From assembly GCF_009834545.1 (NCBI RefSeq), contig NZ_CP019427.1:2734001-2798000 (forward strand): a stretch of 64,000 bases of DNA, given 5' to 3'. Positions 27,194 to 36,891 of the stretch are shown here, one piece after another. Position numbers and translations under genes: made by a program. The notes under the pieces were generated by a model. The model was not told where the DNA came from, did no database searches, and saw only the letters and a program-made list of their open reading frames with translations. Within the stretch, counting starts at the first letter, position 1. Each line of letters opens with the position of its first letter. Source of the stretch: Pseudomonas sp. S04 (lineage in GTDB: Bacteria; Pseudomonadota; Gammaproteobacteria; Pseudomonadales; Pseudomonadaceae).

Positions 27194-28411
27194 TCACGTA
27201 TTGAACCAGGAGTGTTCATGCCCGATATCGACCACGGCTCGGCGATTGAACGGAAAGTAATGATCGATCAGGGCCATTTGCTGGTCGACATAAGCCTGAT
27301 CCCACAGGTGATGAGTGTTTGAAATGTTGGCGCCCGGCTCGGCATTGAAGCAAAGCCGATAGTAGTCGGCGCGCTCGACGGCGACCACATCGTTGAGCAC
27401 ACCGGGGCCTGTGAGGCGGAACAGTTCACGTGCGTAGGTCGGCATGTCCATGGCCGCTTCCCTGGGGTTGCCGAGGATGCCTTGGGCATCGACATAGGGC
27501 CGGACCTGGGTAAAAAAGCCTGGGTTTTGCACAAAGCGCAGCTGCATCTCCTTGGAAATTTCCTGCAATACCGGATTGTTGGGATGGGACGCGAAAATGC
27601 TGCTGTTGTAGCCTGAAAACCCTGCCATCTGCTCAGTGACCTTGGGCCCAAGCAGCAAATCGTTAGGTGCGGCCAGCAATTCGATATCGTTGATATCCAC
27701 CTGAAAGGTGTCATCGACATCCATGTAGATACCACCATGATGGTCGGTCAAGGGATAGCGCAACACATCGGAGGCTGCCGAGTAATTACGCCCGGGCCCG
27801 TGCATGACGGTGGTGTACTGCTGGTAGTTGTCCGATTGCGAGAACATGCTGAAAAACGCGGTGTCCCGTAAGGGCGCTATCACCAGCGAGGGCGCGGCCC
27901 GTTGCAGCTGCTCCCGAATTTGTGCCAGTACCTCGGCGTCTTGTATATCGACATGCAGGGTCGACACATAACGACTGCTGAGCCGGCAGTTATGGGCGAT
28001 GTTCTCGATCAGTCGAGGCGACGGCACGGCATGGCCCAGCCATAGGTAGTGAATGTTCGCAGGAATCGGCGCAAGGTCGCTTGGAAAGACCGGGAGCCTG
28101 GGCAGTTGCACCGTCTGCATTCTTGCAGGCGCCGGCAGGCTGTCCTTGACCGCGCGCCATTGCGCGACAGGACCGGTGACCCATTGGCCCTGGGCATTGC
28201 GCCAGGTGGGTGTAGTCGGCTGGCCGCGCCAATCGATCAACCTCCAGCAACCTTGCTGCACCATGAAAATCGCTTGGCAATCCTGCTCTGGCCCCAGGTG
28301 AACCCAGCCGATGTTGGGCATGTCATCGGCAGGAATGGCGACCTCATGCACAGGTGCCAGCTGTTGTTGCGGCGTGCGTGGCAGGCGGCACAGGCCGCTG
28401 ACGCTCAGCAT
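27194..28411 (-). CDS. TcdA/TcdB-type glycosyltransferase domain protein (putative toxin component)
   Basis: 405 residues. Residues ~115-400 form a GT-A glycosyltransferase of the large-clostridial-toxin catalytic type: IPANIHYLWLG (~117-126), SDVLRYPLTDHHGGIYMDVD (214-233, with the metal-binding DVD at 231-233) and the substrate-loop-like NSSIFASHPNNPVL. The first ~100 residues are a different, Trp-rich segment. Known for this fold: transfer of a sugar from a nucleotide sugar to a protein, in toxins a host GTPase. No signal peptide or transmembrane segment. Its ATG overlaps the stop of the 1541-residue gene upstream (GAGGTCACATGCTGA, shared ATGCTGA), so the two are translationally coupled and probably act together. 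Host target unknown. Confidence 0.82.
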   Translation of the reverse strand: MLSVSGLCRLPRTPQQQLAPVHEVAIPADDMPNIGWVHLGPEQDCQAIFMVQQGCWRLIDWRGQPTTPTWRNAQGQWVTGPVAQWRAVKDSLPAPARMQTVQLPRLPVFPSDLAPIPANIHYLWLGHAVPSPRLIENIAHNCRLSSRYVSTLHVDIQDAEVLAQIREQLQRAAPSLVIAPLRDTAFFSMFSQSDNYQQYTTVMHGPGRNYSAASDVLRYPLTDHHGGIYMDVDDTFQVDINDIELLAAPNDLLLGPKVTEQMAGFSGYNSSIFASHPNNPVLQEISKEMQLRFVQNPGFFTQVRPYVDAQGILGNPREAAMDMPTYARELFRLTGPGVLNDVVAVERADYYRLCFNAEPGANISNTHHLWDQAYVDQQMALIDHYFPFNRRAVVDIGHEHSWFNT

Positions 28412-31400
28412 GTGACCTCCCAGGCCTGGCGCGAGGCGTTGAAGGTGACTACCGGCCCCTGCATCTCAGCGCTGTGGACCCGCCATTGCGTGGTATCGGG
28501 CAGCGGGCTTACAGCGTAGGGATGGCCCTGCATGAGGATGTAGGTGTGCCGGTTTATCGTGTAAAGGTTCATGACGGGGGGGACGTCCGAAAGATCAATG
28601 CCGTGGGCGACCAATTGGCGCTGTTGAGGGATAGTCAGAGCGTTGTGGGTGACAGACAGGTTTGGCTTGAAGAAAGCCAGCGCGTCGGCCTGCCTGAATG
28701 CGGCCAGGGTGGTCAGGTCCTGTGAGCGCAACAAGTCGCCGGAGGTGCCCCCCAGGGGCGGCAGGTTCAGGCCGTTGGCAAGCTGCGATGCATGGAGTTG
28801 CCCACGAACGAAACGCGAGCCGGCGCGTGCCAGCGCCACGCCTTTGATACCGCCTTGAAACAGGAATATCGCCGGTCCCAGCGGGTTGGCGGCCTGAGCA
28901 AAGCCTTTGGCCAGCACTGCACCAAACTCCCGGGCACCCTGGGCGGTTTGCGCCGCCTTGAGCGCCAACCGGGAAATCCCGAAGGAGGTCGAACGCACGA
29001 CCAGGCGTCCCACTTGGACGTAAGCCCTCACGGCATGCAATACGGCACTGCCAAAAGGCACCAGGTAGCTCAGCGCTTCCAACCCGGCGAACAGGAAGGT
29101 TCCGGGGGTTACGGTGCCGCGGCTGATGTCCAGGTATACCGAATAGCCGGGCACGAAGAAGCTCGCCAGGCGCTCGTTGCTCGCCAGTAGACTCTCGCGG
29201 TAGCGCTCATAGGGTGTCGGCTCACGCAAGACGTCATAGGCCTGCTCGACGGCTTTGCCAAAGACTTCGTCGACCATCTTCTGGCTGAGAAAGCGGATTT
29301 TTCCATCACGATCCAGTGCGCTGACCTGGCGAGCTACTGTGTAGAAACCAACGTCCAGTTCGGGTTCCGCGAGAACCTTGCCGGGACGCCCTTGAAGGTA
29401 GGCATCCTGGTCCAGATCCGGCACTGCGCTCATGTAGGGCGATTCGTGATAGATGGCGTCGGCCGTAGGGGGCGAGAACTTGTAGTTGACGCGAATTCTT
29501 CGCGTGCCGTTGCGTCCCAGCAGGCGAATCGTGCCCGATGCAGAAAAGATTTCGTAGGCGTACTCCTGGTCATCCTTCTTGTAGAGTGCGATCAACCCGT
29601 GGCAGGCGGTCTGGCGTTGCCCCTGGGGATCCTTGAAGGACACCTTGATGAATTTGTAAGCCCCAAGGATCCTGTCACGGTCCAGCGCCGGCAAGTCGTG
29701 CAAGGCCAGGACCATGCGCTCTACCTGGCCTTGCAGGTAGTTTTGCTTGAAGTCCTGGTAGCGCTCCTCGAACGCTGCTTGAAGCGCACAGCCGCCGTCG
29801 ATATCAGGGACAAAACCCAATTCGCTGACACCGAATGCACGCTCTACACCACAGGTCATATAGCGTTCGAGCGCGGTCATGCGCATCGAGCGACCAAGCT
29901 CGTGATAACCCTTCACAAAAAATCGCAGTACCTGGCTTTCAGTGAATGATGACCGGCGTTGCAGGTTCAGTTCCGGTTGCGACTTCAGACGTTCCAGGGC
30001 CATGGATTTGCGCACGGGAGGCACTTGTGCCAGCTGGGTAAAGGTTCTGGCCTCAAGCATTTGTTGCTGTTGCAAATGCAGCAAGGCTGCCAATGACTGA
30101 TCCGGCCCGACCTGGTCAGCGTTAGTCTGCGCGATGACGCCCCGGCACATCGCAAAGTGCAAGGTGGCGACTTGGCCACTGACGGCAATCGCCAGTTGTG
30201 CTGGTTCAGGCAATTGCTCGAATGGGCATTGGCTGTAGAAGCTCATTAGCTCCTGATAACGGTGAATCAGCGAAGAACCGGGGCGAAGTTGTTCTGCCAG
30301 GTTGACCGCATGACGGAACTGGATGGCGCTCAGGCTCTGTCCGAACAGCAGAGTGTCAGGCACATTGCGGACCAGCAACTCCGGTGCATGCTCACGACAC
30401 AGCAAGGTAAAGGTCAACGCACCTGCCCCACGGGCGCTGCTTTGCTTAAACGTGGCCTGCAGGTGCTGGCGCAGGTGTAGACGTACCTGCTCATGGGTAC
30501 GCTCTCCCAGCGCCACGGTTAACAGGTTCAGCCCGCAGACATGCCCCAGGGAGCGGCTGGCCACCGGCTCGATATAGTTGGTCAACGCCTCGAGCGCCAT
30601 GGCCCTGCGCAGTGGGGGCGATTGGCGGTGCTGGGGATCCATTGCCCGTTCGAGCCGGTGAAAACCCGGAAAGTCAGACAGTAAGTCGAGGAACAGCCCG
30701 TGGGTCAGCAGGTAAGGATCCGTGTGGGAAGGGGCGGTTGCTGCTGGGTACACAAGGCTGACCTGCAAGTAATCGCACAGGGCATCGATGTCGGGAGGCG
30801 TGCTCCTGGCGCCGATGATTGAAGCAATCATCAAGCTGGCGGCCCGTACGCGGGCCTGAGCTTCGTCCAGCACGGTGGAGCTATAGCTGAGGTCCAGGCG
30901 CTCGGAGGCGGCGGGATTCAGGCCCAGCAAGCCTGGAGTCACCAGGTCGGCGGTATGTCGTGCCTGTTCGCGGGTCGCGTCGCGAGCAAGTAGTTGCTCC
31001 ATGACGAAACACTTGTAGCCACGGCTATCGGGAACCTCCCACTGCGCATTCAGCCGATGCAATTGATGGCGGTAGATCTTTTCGATGACGCTGAAGGCGA
31101 GCGCTGGGGTGATGGCGCCCTGGGCAAAATAATACGGCGTTCGGTTCAGCACTTGGCCAACACGCTCGATCGTTTGCGGGCTGGCCAGTGCTTCAAGCAT
31201 CAGTTGACGACGTTCGGTGTCTGTCAGTGCTCCAGTCCTTAGAGGAGGCATGTCGAAAAACGTCAAGGCCAGGGCATTGCCGTCGCGACCGGCTTCGTTG
31301 CGGTGCGCCGTCCAGGCATTGAACAACTGTTGGTCGGCGATCTTTTCGACGAGCCGCAGGTTACGTTCGGCCACCCATGGGGCCAGATCCTGGACGCGGG

Positions 31401-33030
31401 ATGTCTCAAGGGCGGCATCCAAATGTCCGAGGAATGCGAGCAGGCCTTGGTCCAGTACCGACCCCTTGCCGGTTTCAACGGCAAAGTTGAGGTTTTTATC
31501 TTGCATTGCCAGCGTGGCGTCGATCAGTTCGCCGACCAGGTCCGAGGCAAGCGGGTACGCGTGAAGGGATACTCGCTCGATGCTGTCACGCAGCGCGCTG
31601 GCCAGATGCAGGGCGTCGTGCCTGGTCAGGCATCCCAGTAATGGACCTGCTCCTGGCGCCTGAGCCAATTGCTCAGTGACGTCGCGGTTCAGCGCTGTCC
31701 ACCCGGTAAATACCTGCAGCCCTCTGGTCGGCGTCACACAGATGATCGGGCCTTGCAGTTGCTCGACGTCTGGCGCATCCGCCAGAGCGGGCGTGATGAG
31801 GAAGCAGCGATTGAGTACGCAGGTACGAAAGCTCGCGCGGTCTTGCAATGCCAGGGTATGGATGCGCGCGGTGGTCGGGTCTTCAAGCGTTGTGGACAGG
31901 AATTGATAGTGCGCAGTTTCCAGCGTGCCATCCAGTACGCCCAGGCGTGCAGCATCCTGCAAGCGTGCCGTCAGCTGGCTACCCCATGCCTGTTTGCTGG
32001 GTGTGTTCCAGTAGTGCTTGAGGTCGTCTAGCCACCTTGCCGTCCAGTTGCGCAGGAACTCGAGGAGACCATCGAACAGGGTGCGGCTGACGGGCAGGAA
32101 GGCGTGGAGTTTGAAATTGCTGTAGTTGACCGGTGCTTCCCTGAGCAAGTCCGCGCTGCTGACTGGGCTCGACGGGCCGTCCTGCTGCTGGACGTGAAGG
32201 TCCTGATACAGGGATATCCAGAGGGTTTTCCATTCGAGACCCTCAGGCGAGGTCGTGTTGGCGCGCAGCATCTCGGTGATCAATTGGGCAACCGGTTGGT
32301 TGTACGACAGCGCGATAGCCGGACGTTGCGTGATCGGGTCGAGCATGATCAGGGCCGGGTCATCTTCTTCTGCAGCGTGTACCCGCATCGAGTAAATGGT
32401 TGTCGGATCGAGGGTCGGAGCAACTTTGCCGATCAGCTCGGTGAGCGCTTTGATCAGCGTTGCCTGCGCGCTCGGCTGCTGGGCAAACAAGCCGATCTGC
32501 TCGAAGCGGTTATCCAGCATTCGCCCAATCTGCTGGCGTTGCAGTCCGCGTACGTGGTGAGCATCGACGATGCTGGCGAGTAGGCTGATCTGATCGTTAT
32601 CCAGTACATAGGCGTTGTGGTTGTGCTCCAGGGCCCGGGCAAAAAAGCTGGCTCGGAACTGGCGTCGCGCTGCGCTATCCGGGAGCGAATCGGGATAAGC
32701 CGCACGGTCGGCAAAGTCCCGCCAGATGGTCGAGGCCAACTGGTACATGAACTCCAGCATCCACTCGGGACCGATGGTATCCAGGGCGCGGCCCGTGGCC
32801 CGGGCCGCGATCAACCGGGTTGCCTTGAGGTTGAGCAGCAGTGGCAGCACGCTGCCGTCGGTCCATTGGCCTGTACTGTCGGGCGCCGTGGCACTCAGGG
32901 CGCGATGAACATCGACGCTCGTCAGGTAGCCCAGCATCTGCCGGGCTTGCATGCTTTCCAGGCTACTGATGGACGGATCATCGAGGTGGGTGAGGTAGGT
33001 GCGGATCGTGAGCGGAGTGAAGGGTTGCAT
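28405..33030 (-). CDS. Very large toxin-like protein, partner of the downstream glycosyltransferase
   Basis: 1541 residues; GGGAG ribosome site seven bases before the ATG. No signal peptide. Mostly helical, with no enzyme motif I can name. The region ~1000-1200 (GFVPDIDGGCALQAAFEERY ... YAYEIFSASGTIRLLGRN) resembles the dermonecrotic-toxin-like DUF6543 proteins of Pseudomonas. Residues ~1310-1430 contain several hydrophobic stretches (TFLFAGLEALSYLVPFGSAV, NPLGPAIFLFQGGIKGVAL) that could insert in a membrane. The C-terminal ~50 residues (YILMQGHPYAVSPLPDTTQW) end in WEVTC, overlapping the glycosyltransferase start. Inference: a delivery/translocation or effector subunit supplying or partnering the enzyme. 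A plain large effector with unrelated function remains possible. Confidence 0.7.
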   Translation of the reverse strand: MQPFTPLTIRTYLTHLDDPSISSLESMQARQMLGYLTSVDVHRALSATAPDSTGQWTDGSVLPLLLNLKATRLIAARATGRALDTIGPEWMLEFMYQLASTIWRDFADRAAYPDSLPDSAARRQFRASFFARALEHNHNAYVLDNDQISLLASIVDAHHVRGLQRQQIGRMLDNRFEQIGLFAQQPSAQATLIKALTELIGKVAPTLDPTTIYSMRVHAAEEDDPALIMLDPITQRPAIALSYNQPVAQLITEMLRANTTSPEGLEWKTLWISLYQDLHVQQQDGPSSPVSSADLLREAPVNYSNFKLHAFLPVSRTLFDGLLEFLRNWTARWLDDLKHYWNTPSKQAWGSQLTARLQDAARLGVLDGTLETAHYQFLSTTLEDPTTARIHTLALQDRASFRTCVLNRCFLITPALADAPDVEQLQGPIICVTPTRGLQVFTGWTALNRDVTEQLAQAPGAGPLLGCLTRHDALHLASALRDSIERVSLHAYPLASDLVGELIDATLAMQDKNLNFAVETGKGSVLDQGLLAFLGHLDAALETSRVQDLAPWVAERNLRLVEKIADQQLFNAWTAHRNEAGRDGNALALTFFDMPPLRTGALTDTERRQLMLEALASPQTIERVGQVLNRTPYYFAQGAITPALAFSVIEKIYRHQLHRLNAQWEVPDSRGYKCFVMEQLLARDATREQARHTADLVTPGLLGLNPAASERLDLSYSSTVLDEAQARVRAASLMIASIIGARSTPPDIDALCDYLQVSLVYPAATAPSHTDPYLLTHGLFLDLLSDFPGFHRLERAMDPQHRQSPPLRRAMALEALTNYIEPVASRSLGHVCGLNLLTVALGERTHEQVRLHLRQHLQATFKQSSARGAGALTFTLLCREHAPELLVRNVPDTLLFGQSLSAIQFRHAVNLAEQLRPGSSLIHRYQELMSFYSQCPFEQLPEPAQLAIAVSGQVATLHFAMCRGVIAQTNADQVGPDQSLAALLHLQQQQMLEARTFTQLAQVPPVRKSMALERLKSQPELNLQRRSSFTESQVLRFFVKGYHELGRSMRMTALERYMTCGVERAFGVSELGFVPDIDGGCALQAAFEERYQDFKQNYLQGQVERMVLALHDLPALDRDRILGAYKFIKVSFKDPQGQRQTACHGLIALYKKDDQEYAYEIFSASGTIRLLGRNGTRRIRVNYKFSPPTADAIYHESPYMSAVPDLDQDAYLQGRPGKVLAEPELDVGFYTVARQVSALDRDGKIRFLSQKMVDEVFGKAVEQAYDVLREPTPYERYRESLLASNERLASFFVPGYSVYLDISRGTVTPGTFLFAGLEALSYLVPFGSAVLHAVRAYVQVGRLVVRSTSFGISRLALKAAQTAQGAREFGAVLAKGFAQAANPLGPAIFLFQGGIKGVALARAGSRFVRGQLHASQLANGLNLPPLGGTSGDLLRSQDLTTLAAFRQADALAFFKPNLSVTHNALTIPQQRQLVAHGIDLSDVPPVMNLYTINRHTYILMQGHPYAVSPLPDTTQWRVHSAEMQGPVVTFNASRQAWEVTC

Positions 33031-33139
33031 AGTGGGCTCCCGTTAATTGTGAGCTTCACTATCAAAAGAACCGAACCTGGTAATGCGGTACATAGTTATC
33101 GCTTGCCAATGTGTTTTCGCGTGGTGTTGCACAGCACTT

Positions 33140-33166
33140 TGTAGGAGCGAGCCTGCTCGCGATGGT
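33140..33166. repeat. REP-like element
   Basis: TGTAGGAGCGAGCCTGCTCG followed by CGATGGT, the GAGC variant of the Pseudomonas REP palindrome. It lies between the toxin gene and the PAS-LuxR gene. Confidence 0.75.
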
Positions 33167-33279
33167 CGCTAACGATGACGCGTATTGCCTGAATACACGC
33201 GTAGTCTTTTGCGCACGAATGCGGTGCGTCGCGGTCGTACCCTTCACAGGGCCCAGGCCCAGCGCAACGGGGAGACGTA

Positions 33280-34776
33280 ATGAGCCAGGATGTACTTGCC
33301 ACTGAAACCAATCGCCGGCAGTTGCAGCAAATCATCGCCGGGCTGTCCGATGGGGTGATTCTGCTCGATGCCGACAAGACCCTGCTGTGGGCCAATGACG
33401 CGGCGCTGGCCATGCACGGGGTCGAGCGGATCAGCGATCTGGGGTCCAACGCCCGCGAGTATGCCCGGCGATTCACCCTGCGCTATCGCAACAACCATCC
33501 GGTGTTGGTGAAAAACTACCCCATCAGCCGGGTTGCCAATGGTGAGACCTTCAGCGATGTGGTGGTCGAAGTCACGCCGACCGGCGACCCGGAGCGTACC
33601 TGGGTGCACCGCATCCGCAGCATGATCCTCACCGATCAGCAGGGTGCGCCGGAATCCCTGGTGTTGATCCTCAGCGATGCCACTGAATGGGCCAGCGCCG
33701 AGCAGCGCTTTGAAAAAACCTTCAACGCCAACCCGGCCCCGGCGGTGATCTGCCGCCTCAGCGACCTGCGTTACCTCAAGGTCAATCAGGGTTTCGTGGA
33801 AATGACCGGCTACTCACGCGAGCAGATCATTGGCCGTTCGTTGTACGAACTGGACGTGCTGGAGGACGCCGAGCGCCGCGACCTGGCCATCGAACGCCTG
33901 AGCCAGGGCATTACCGTTCCGCAAATGCAGGCCGACCTGCGCCTGCCCGATGGCAGCCGCAAATTGGTAGTGGTGGCCGGGCAGCCGCTGGACCTCAACG
34001 AAGAACCGTGCATGCTGTTTTCCTTCGTCGACCTGGAATTGCGCCGCAGGGCCGAAACCGCGCTGCGCCAGAGCGAGGAGCGGTTCGCCAAGTCATTTCG
34101 CATGAGTCCGGTGCCGACCCTGATCTGCAGCGCCGAGAGTCTGCAGGTGGTAGACGTCAATGATGCCTTCCTCAACAGCATCGGGTACGCCAGTGAGACG
34201 CTGCTGGGCAAGACCATCGATGAGCTTGGCTTCTTCGCCACCCGAGATGCCGCCAGCCAACTGTTTGCTACGTTGAAGAGGCTCGGCAGCGTGGAAAGCG
34301 TCGACCTGCAAGTGCGCAAGCAGGACGCGGTGTTGATCGACTGCGCGGTCTGGGCCGACACGGTGAGCATCCAGGACCATCCTTGCTATTTGCTGGTGCT
34401 GATGGACATCACGGAACGCAAACGCACCGAGCTTGAACTGGTGGCGGCGATCGAGGAGGTGATGCAGGACGCCTCCTGGTTCAGCCAGACCCTGATCGAA
34501 AAGCTGGCCAACGCCAAGAGTGCCCATCGCAGCCACCGGCCGAGCGTGGCGTTTACCGAACTTACCGCACGTGAGCGCGACGTGCTGGGCTTGATCTGCG
34601 AAGGCCTGGCTGACAAAGAGATCGCCGCGCGGCTGCAACTGGCGCCCAATACCGTGCGTAATCACGTGGCTACGCTGTACTCCAAACTGGCCGTGCACAG
34701 CCGTAGCGAGGCTATTGTCTGGGCCCGTGAACGTGGGTTGTTTGCTGGTGAGCGGCGGCTGAAAAGCCCGCAATAA
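33280..34776 (+). CDS. Multi-PAS LuxR-family transcriptional regulator
   Basis: 498 residues; GGGGAG ribosome site. Three PAS domains (~12-130, ~140-255, ~265-385), each with the PAS pattern GVILLDADKTLLWANDAAL, AVICRLSDLRYLKVNQGFVE and TLICSAESLQVVDVNDAFL. A coiled link follows (ELELVAAIEEVMQDAS), then a C-terminal LuxR HTH (~425-490): ELTARERDVLGLICEGLADK and EIAARLQLAPNTVRNHVATL. Cytoplasmic: no transmembrane helix. It probably senses a small ligand or redox/light state through PAS and binds DNA directly. Divergent from the toxin unit, with a 249-base shared region, so control of that unit is possible but untested. Confidence 0.9.
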   Translation: MSQDVLATETNRRQLQQIIAGLSDGVILLDADKTLLWANDAALAMHGVERISDLGSNAREYARRFTLRYRNNHPVLVKNYPISRVANGETFSDVVVEVTPTGDPERTWVHRIRSMILTDQQGAPESLVLILSDATEWASAEQRFEKTFNANPAPAVICRLSDLRYLKVNQGFVEMTGYSREQIIGRSLYELDVLEDAERRDLAIERLSQGITVPQMQADLRLPDGSRKLVVVAGQPLDLNEEPCMLFSFVDLELRRRAETALRQSEERFAKSFRMSPVPTLICSAESLQVVDVNDAFLNSIGYASETLLGKTIDELGFFATRDAASQLFATLKRLGSVESVDLQVRKQDAVLIDCAVWADTVSIQDHPCYLLVLMDITERKRTELELVAAIEEVMQDASWFSQTLIEKLANAKSAHRSHRPSVAFTELTARERDVLGLICEGLADKEIAARLQLAPNTVRNHVATLYSKLAVHSRSEAIVWARERGLFAGERRLKSPQ

Positions 34777-34913
34777 AGGTGCAAATGCACTAGTTGCGAC
34801 AGTGCAAATTGAGCTTCTGCAACGGCTCGCCAGTTCATAGGCTGTCAGGGTGCGCATCGTCCATCGGACGTTTGCCGCTTCCTTTCAGCCCAGCCCAATG
34901 GACGCCTGCCGTG

Positions 34914-35159
34914 ATGACCCAAGCGCAACTGCGCAGTTACATCGAACAAGCCCTGGCCCCGCTGGCCTGTGCCTTCAGCGTGGATGCCGATGGTTGCCTG
35001 ACGCTGCGAGTGTTCGAAGCGCAAGACGGTCGGGTGCACCTGGTGGTGACCGGGATCAAGCCCGGCCGGCTGACCAGCGCCAGCGACCTGGCGCAAATGC
35101 TCGAAGAGCTGCGTTACGAGCTTGGCGCTACCCGCCTGGGGCAGGCCGACAGCGCTTGA
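34914..35159 (+). CDS. DUF1652 family small protein
   Basis: 81 residues from the ATG at 34914. The sequence LRSYIEQALAPLACAFSVDA then GRVHLVVTGIKPGRLTSASD and a final LEELRYEL match the Pseudomonas-restricted DUF1652 family (a Cys near residue 19, VTGI then LTS, and ELR). Function unknown. Its start codon lies 137 bases after the PAS-LuxR stop on the same strand. Confidence 0.8.
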   Translation: MTQAQLRSYIEQALAPLACAFSVDADGCLTLRVFEAQDGRVHLVVTGIKPGRLTSASDLAQMLEELRYELGATRLGQADSA

Positions 35160-35285
35160 GCCTGGGTTTGCCGTTGAGGAACCATCGAGTGCTGAACTAT
35201 CTGGAACCCTTGCGGCTCTACAGATCAGGCCCTCTGTGGCTTACATTGGGCTGAACTCCTCTTAACCCGACTCGCAGGCCACCTC

Positions 35286-35504
35286 ATGCACACTTTTTTG
35301 AGATCTGCTTTTGCGCCATTGCTGTTGCCACTCTGCGCGGTTGCCATCCTCAGTGGCTGCGCCAGCCCACCACCGCCAGTGGTGGTGCAAGCCCCGCCGG
35401 TCAAGACCTGCAACACCGCGCAAGATACCCAGGTGCTGGGCCAGGCCCGGGCGGAGGGGGAAGTGACCCGGGTCACTACTACCACCCGTTGCATCACTCA
35501 GTAG
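35286..35504 (+). CDS. Small putative lipoprotein
   Basis: 72 residues. Signal peptide with lipobox LSGC (Cys25), then a Pro/Val-rich linker (PPPPVVVQAPP) and a short C-terminal segment with two Cys (KTCNTAQDTQ, TTTRCITQ) that could form a disulfide. No Asp at +2, so outer-membrane sorting is expected. Function unknown. The 3' end overlaps the convergent kinase gene by eleven bases. Confidence 0.75.
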   Translation: MHTFLRSAFAPLLLPLCAVAILSGCASPPPPVVVQAPPVKTCNTAQDTQVLGQARAEGEVTRVTTTTRCITQ

Positions 35505-36891
35505 CCGGCAACAAGCGCTGGCGGCAATCGAGTGTCAGGCGCGCACCGCCCAATTCGCTGACCCCGACGTCCAGGCTGAAGCCGTGCAGATGGACGATGG
35601 CGGCGACAATCGACAGGCCCAGGCCGAACCCACCGTTCTGGGCGCTGTCGTCGACCCGGTAGAAGCGCTGGAATACGGCCGTGCGTTTGTCAGCGGGAAT
35701 GCCGGGGCCGCAATCGTGTACTTCGATCCGGCAACTGCCGGCATTGTCGCTGGCCCGTACCTGCACCTGACCGCCGGCCGGGGTGAACTTGATCGAGTTG
35801 CTCAGCAGGTTGGACAAGGCCTCGAACAGCAGCGCCCGGTCGCCGGTCAACGCCGGCAGGCTGGGCGGTGCCTGCAGGCTCAAGGTCAACTGGCCTTCTT
35901 CGGCGAGGGGCAGGTAGAAGTCGTGCAGTTCCTGCAGCAGCGGTAGCGGGTCGAACAACAGGAAGCCGGAACGCCGCTGTTGATCCTCCAGCTCGGAGAT
36001 CCGCAGCAATCCGCGAAAACGCGCCATCAAGGTGTCGGTCTCGGCAATCACCTGATCCAGTTGCGCCGCCTCGGTCGAGCCTTCGGCTGCTTGCTGCTGG
36101 ATCCGGTACAACTGGGCGCGCAGCCGGGTGAGCGGGGTGCGCAGGTCGTGGGCGATGTTGTCGCACACCCCCTTGACCTCGTTGACCAGGCGTTCGATGC
36201 GTTCGAGCATGGCGTTGACGATGGCGGCCAGCATGTCCAGTTCGTCGCGGCGGCTGGACAGCGGCAGGCGGTGGTTGAGGTTGCCGGCGACTATGGCTTC
36301 GGCGCTGGCCTGCAGGGCGTGGATGCGGCGCAGGGGGCGGCGGCGTAACAGGTACCAGCCGGCAATGCCGGGAATGATGGTCAGCGATACACCCCAGAGC
36401 AGCGCATGCAGGATGATTCGGTTCACGGCAAACAGTGAACCGTTGTCGCGCGCCAGCACCAGCCAGCGACCATCCAGGGTCGGCGTTGCCACGGCGTCGC
36501 AGCTGTCCGGGGGGAGGCGTGGGTCATGGGGGTCGGCGCAGTTGGCGAGTTCATGCACTTTGCCGTCCAGCGGCAGACCCTCGGGGATCTGCTGGATCAG
36601 CCCGTGCAGGGGGCGGTGAAAGGCGTCGAACAGGCCGTAGGCATCAACGCCGCGTTGGTCGAAGGTGGTGCTGGCGATCAGCGCTTCATCCAGTTGCTCG
36701 CCGTGAAAGCGCGAGAACAGGTGCTGGCGTTGCATGATCGAATGCCGGGACAGGTTATCCAGGTAGCTCGACACCTCGTAGTACATCACGCCCATCAGCA
36801 GGCAGCTCCAGACCACGAACAGTGCACTGTAGAGCGCCAGCAGGCGGCTGCTGGAGGAGCGCCAGCCTTTAGACGGGTTCAGCAATGACAT
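35494..36891 (-). CDS. Sensor histidine kinase of an OmpR-type two-component system
   Basis: 465 residues. Transmembrane helices ~18-38 and ~165-185, with a periplasmic loop of ~125 residues between them (contains Cys in ELANCADPHDPRLPPDSCDA). HAMP ~186-240; H box GVCDNIAHDLRTPLTRLRAQ; N box LSNLLSNSIKFTPAGG; G1 HDCGPGIPADKRTAVFQRFY; G2 GGFGLGLSIVAAIVHLHG. The start overlaps the end of the regulator gene by 23 bases, so the pair is co-translated. Resembles the QseC/CzcS branch, but the signal is not evident. Confidence 0.92.
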   Translation of the reverse strand: MSLLNPSKGWRSSSSRLLALYSALFVVWSCLLMGVMYYEVSSYLDNLSRHSIMQRQHLFSRFHGEQLDEALIASTTFDQRGVDAYGLFDAFHRPLHGLIQQIPEGLPLDGKVHELANCADPHDPRLPPDSCDAVATPTLDGRWLVLARDNGSLFAVNRIILHALLWGVSLTIIPGIAGWYLLRRRPLRRIHALQASAEAIVAGNLNHRLPLSSRRDELDMLAAIVNAMLERIERLVNEVKGVCDNIAHDLRTPLTRLRAQLYRIQQQAAEGSTEAAQLDQVIAETDTLMARFRGLLRISELEDQQRRSGFLLFDPLPLLQELHDFYLPLAEEGQLTLSLQAPPSLPALTGDRALLFEALSNLLSNSIKFTPAGGQVQVRASDNAGSCRIEVHDCGPGIPADKRTAVFQRFYRVDDSAQNGGFGLGLSIVAAIVHLHGFSLDVGVSELGGARLTLDCRQRLLPATE

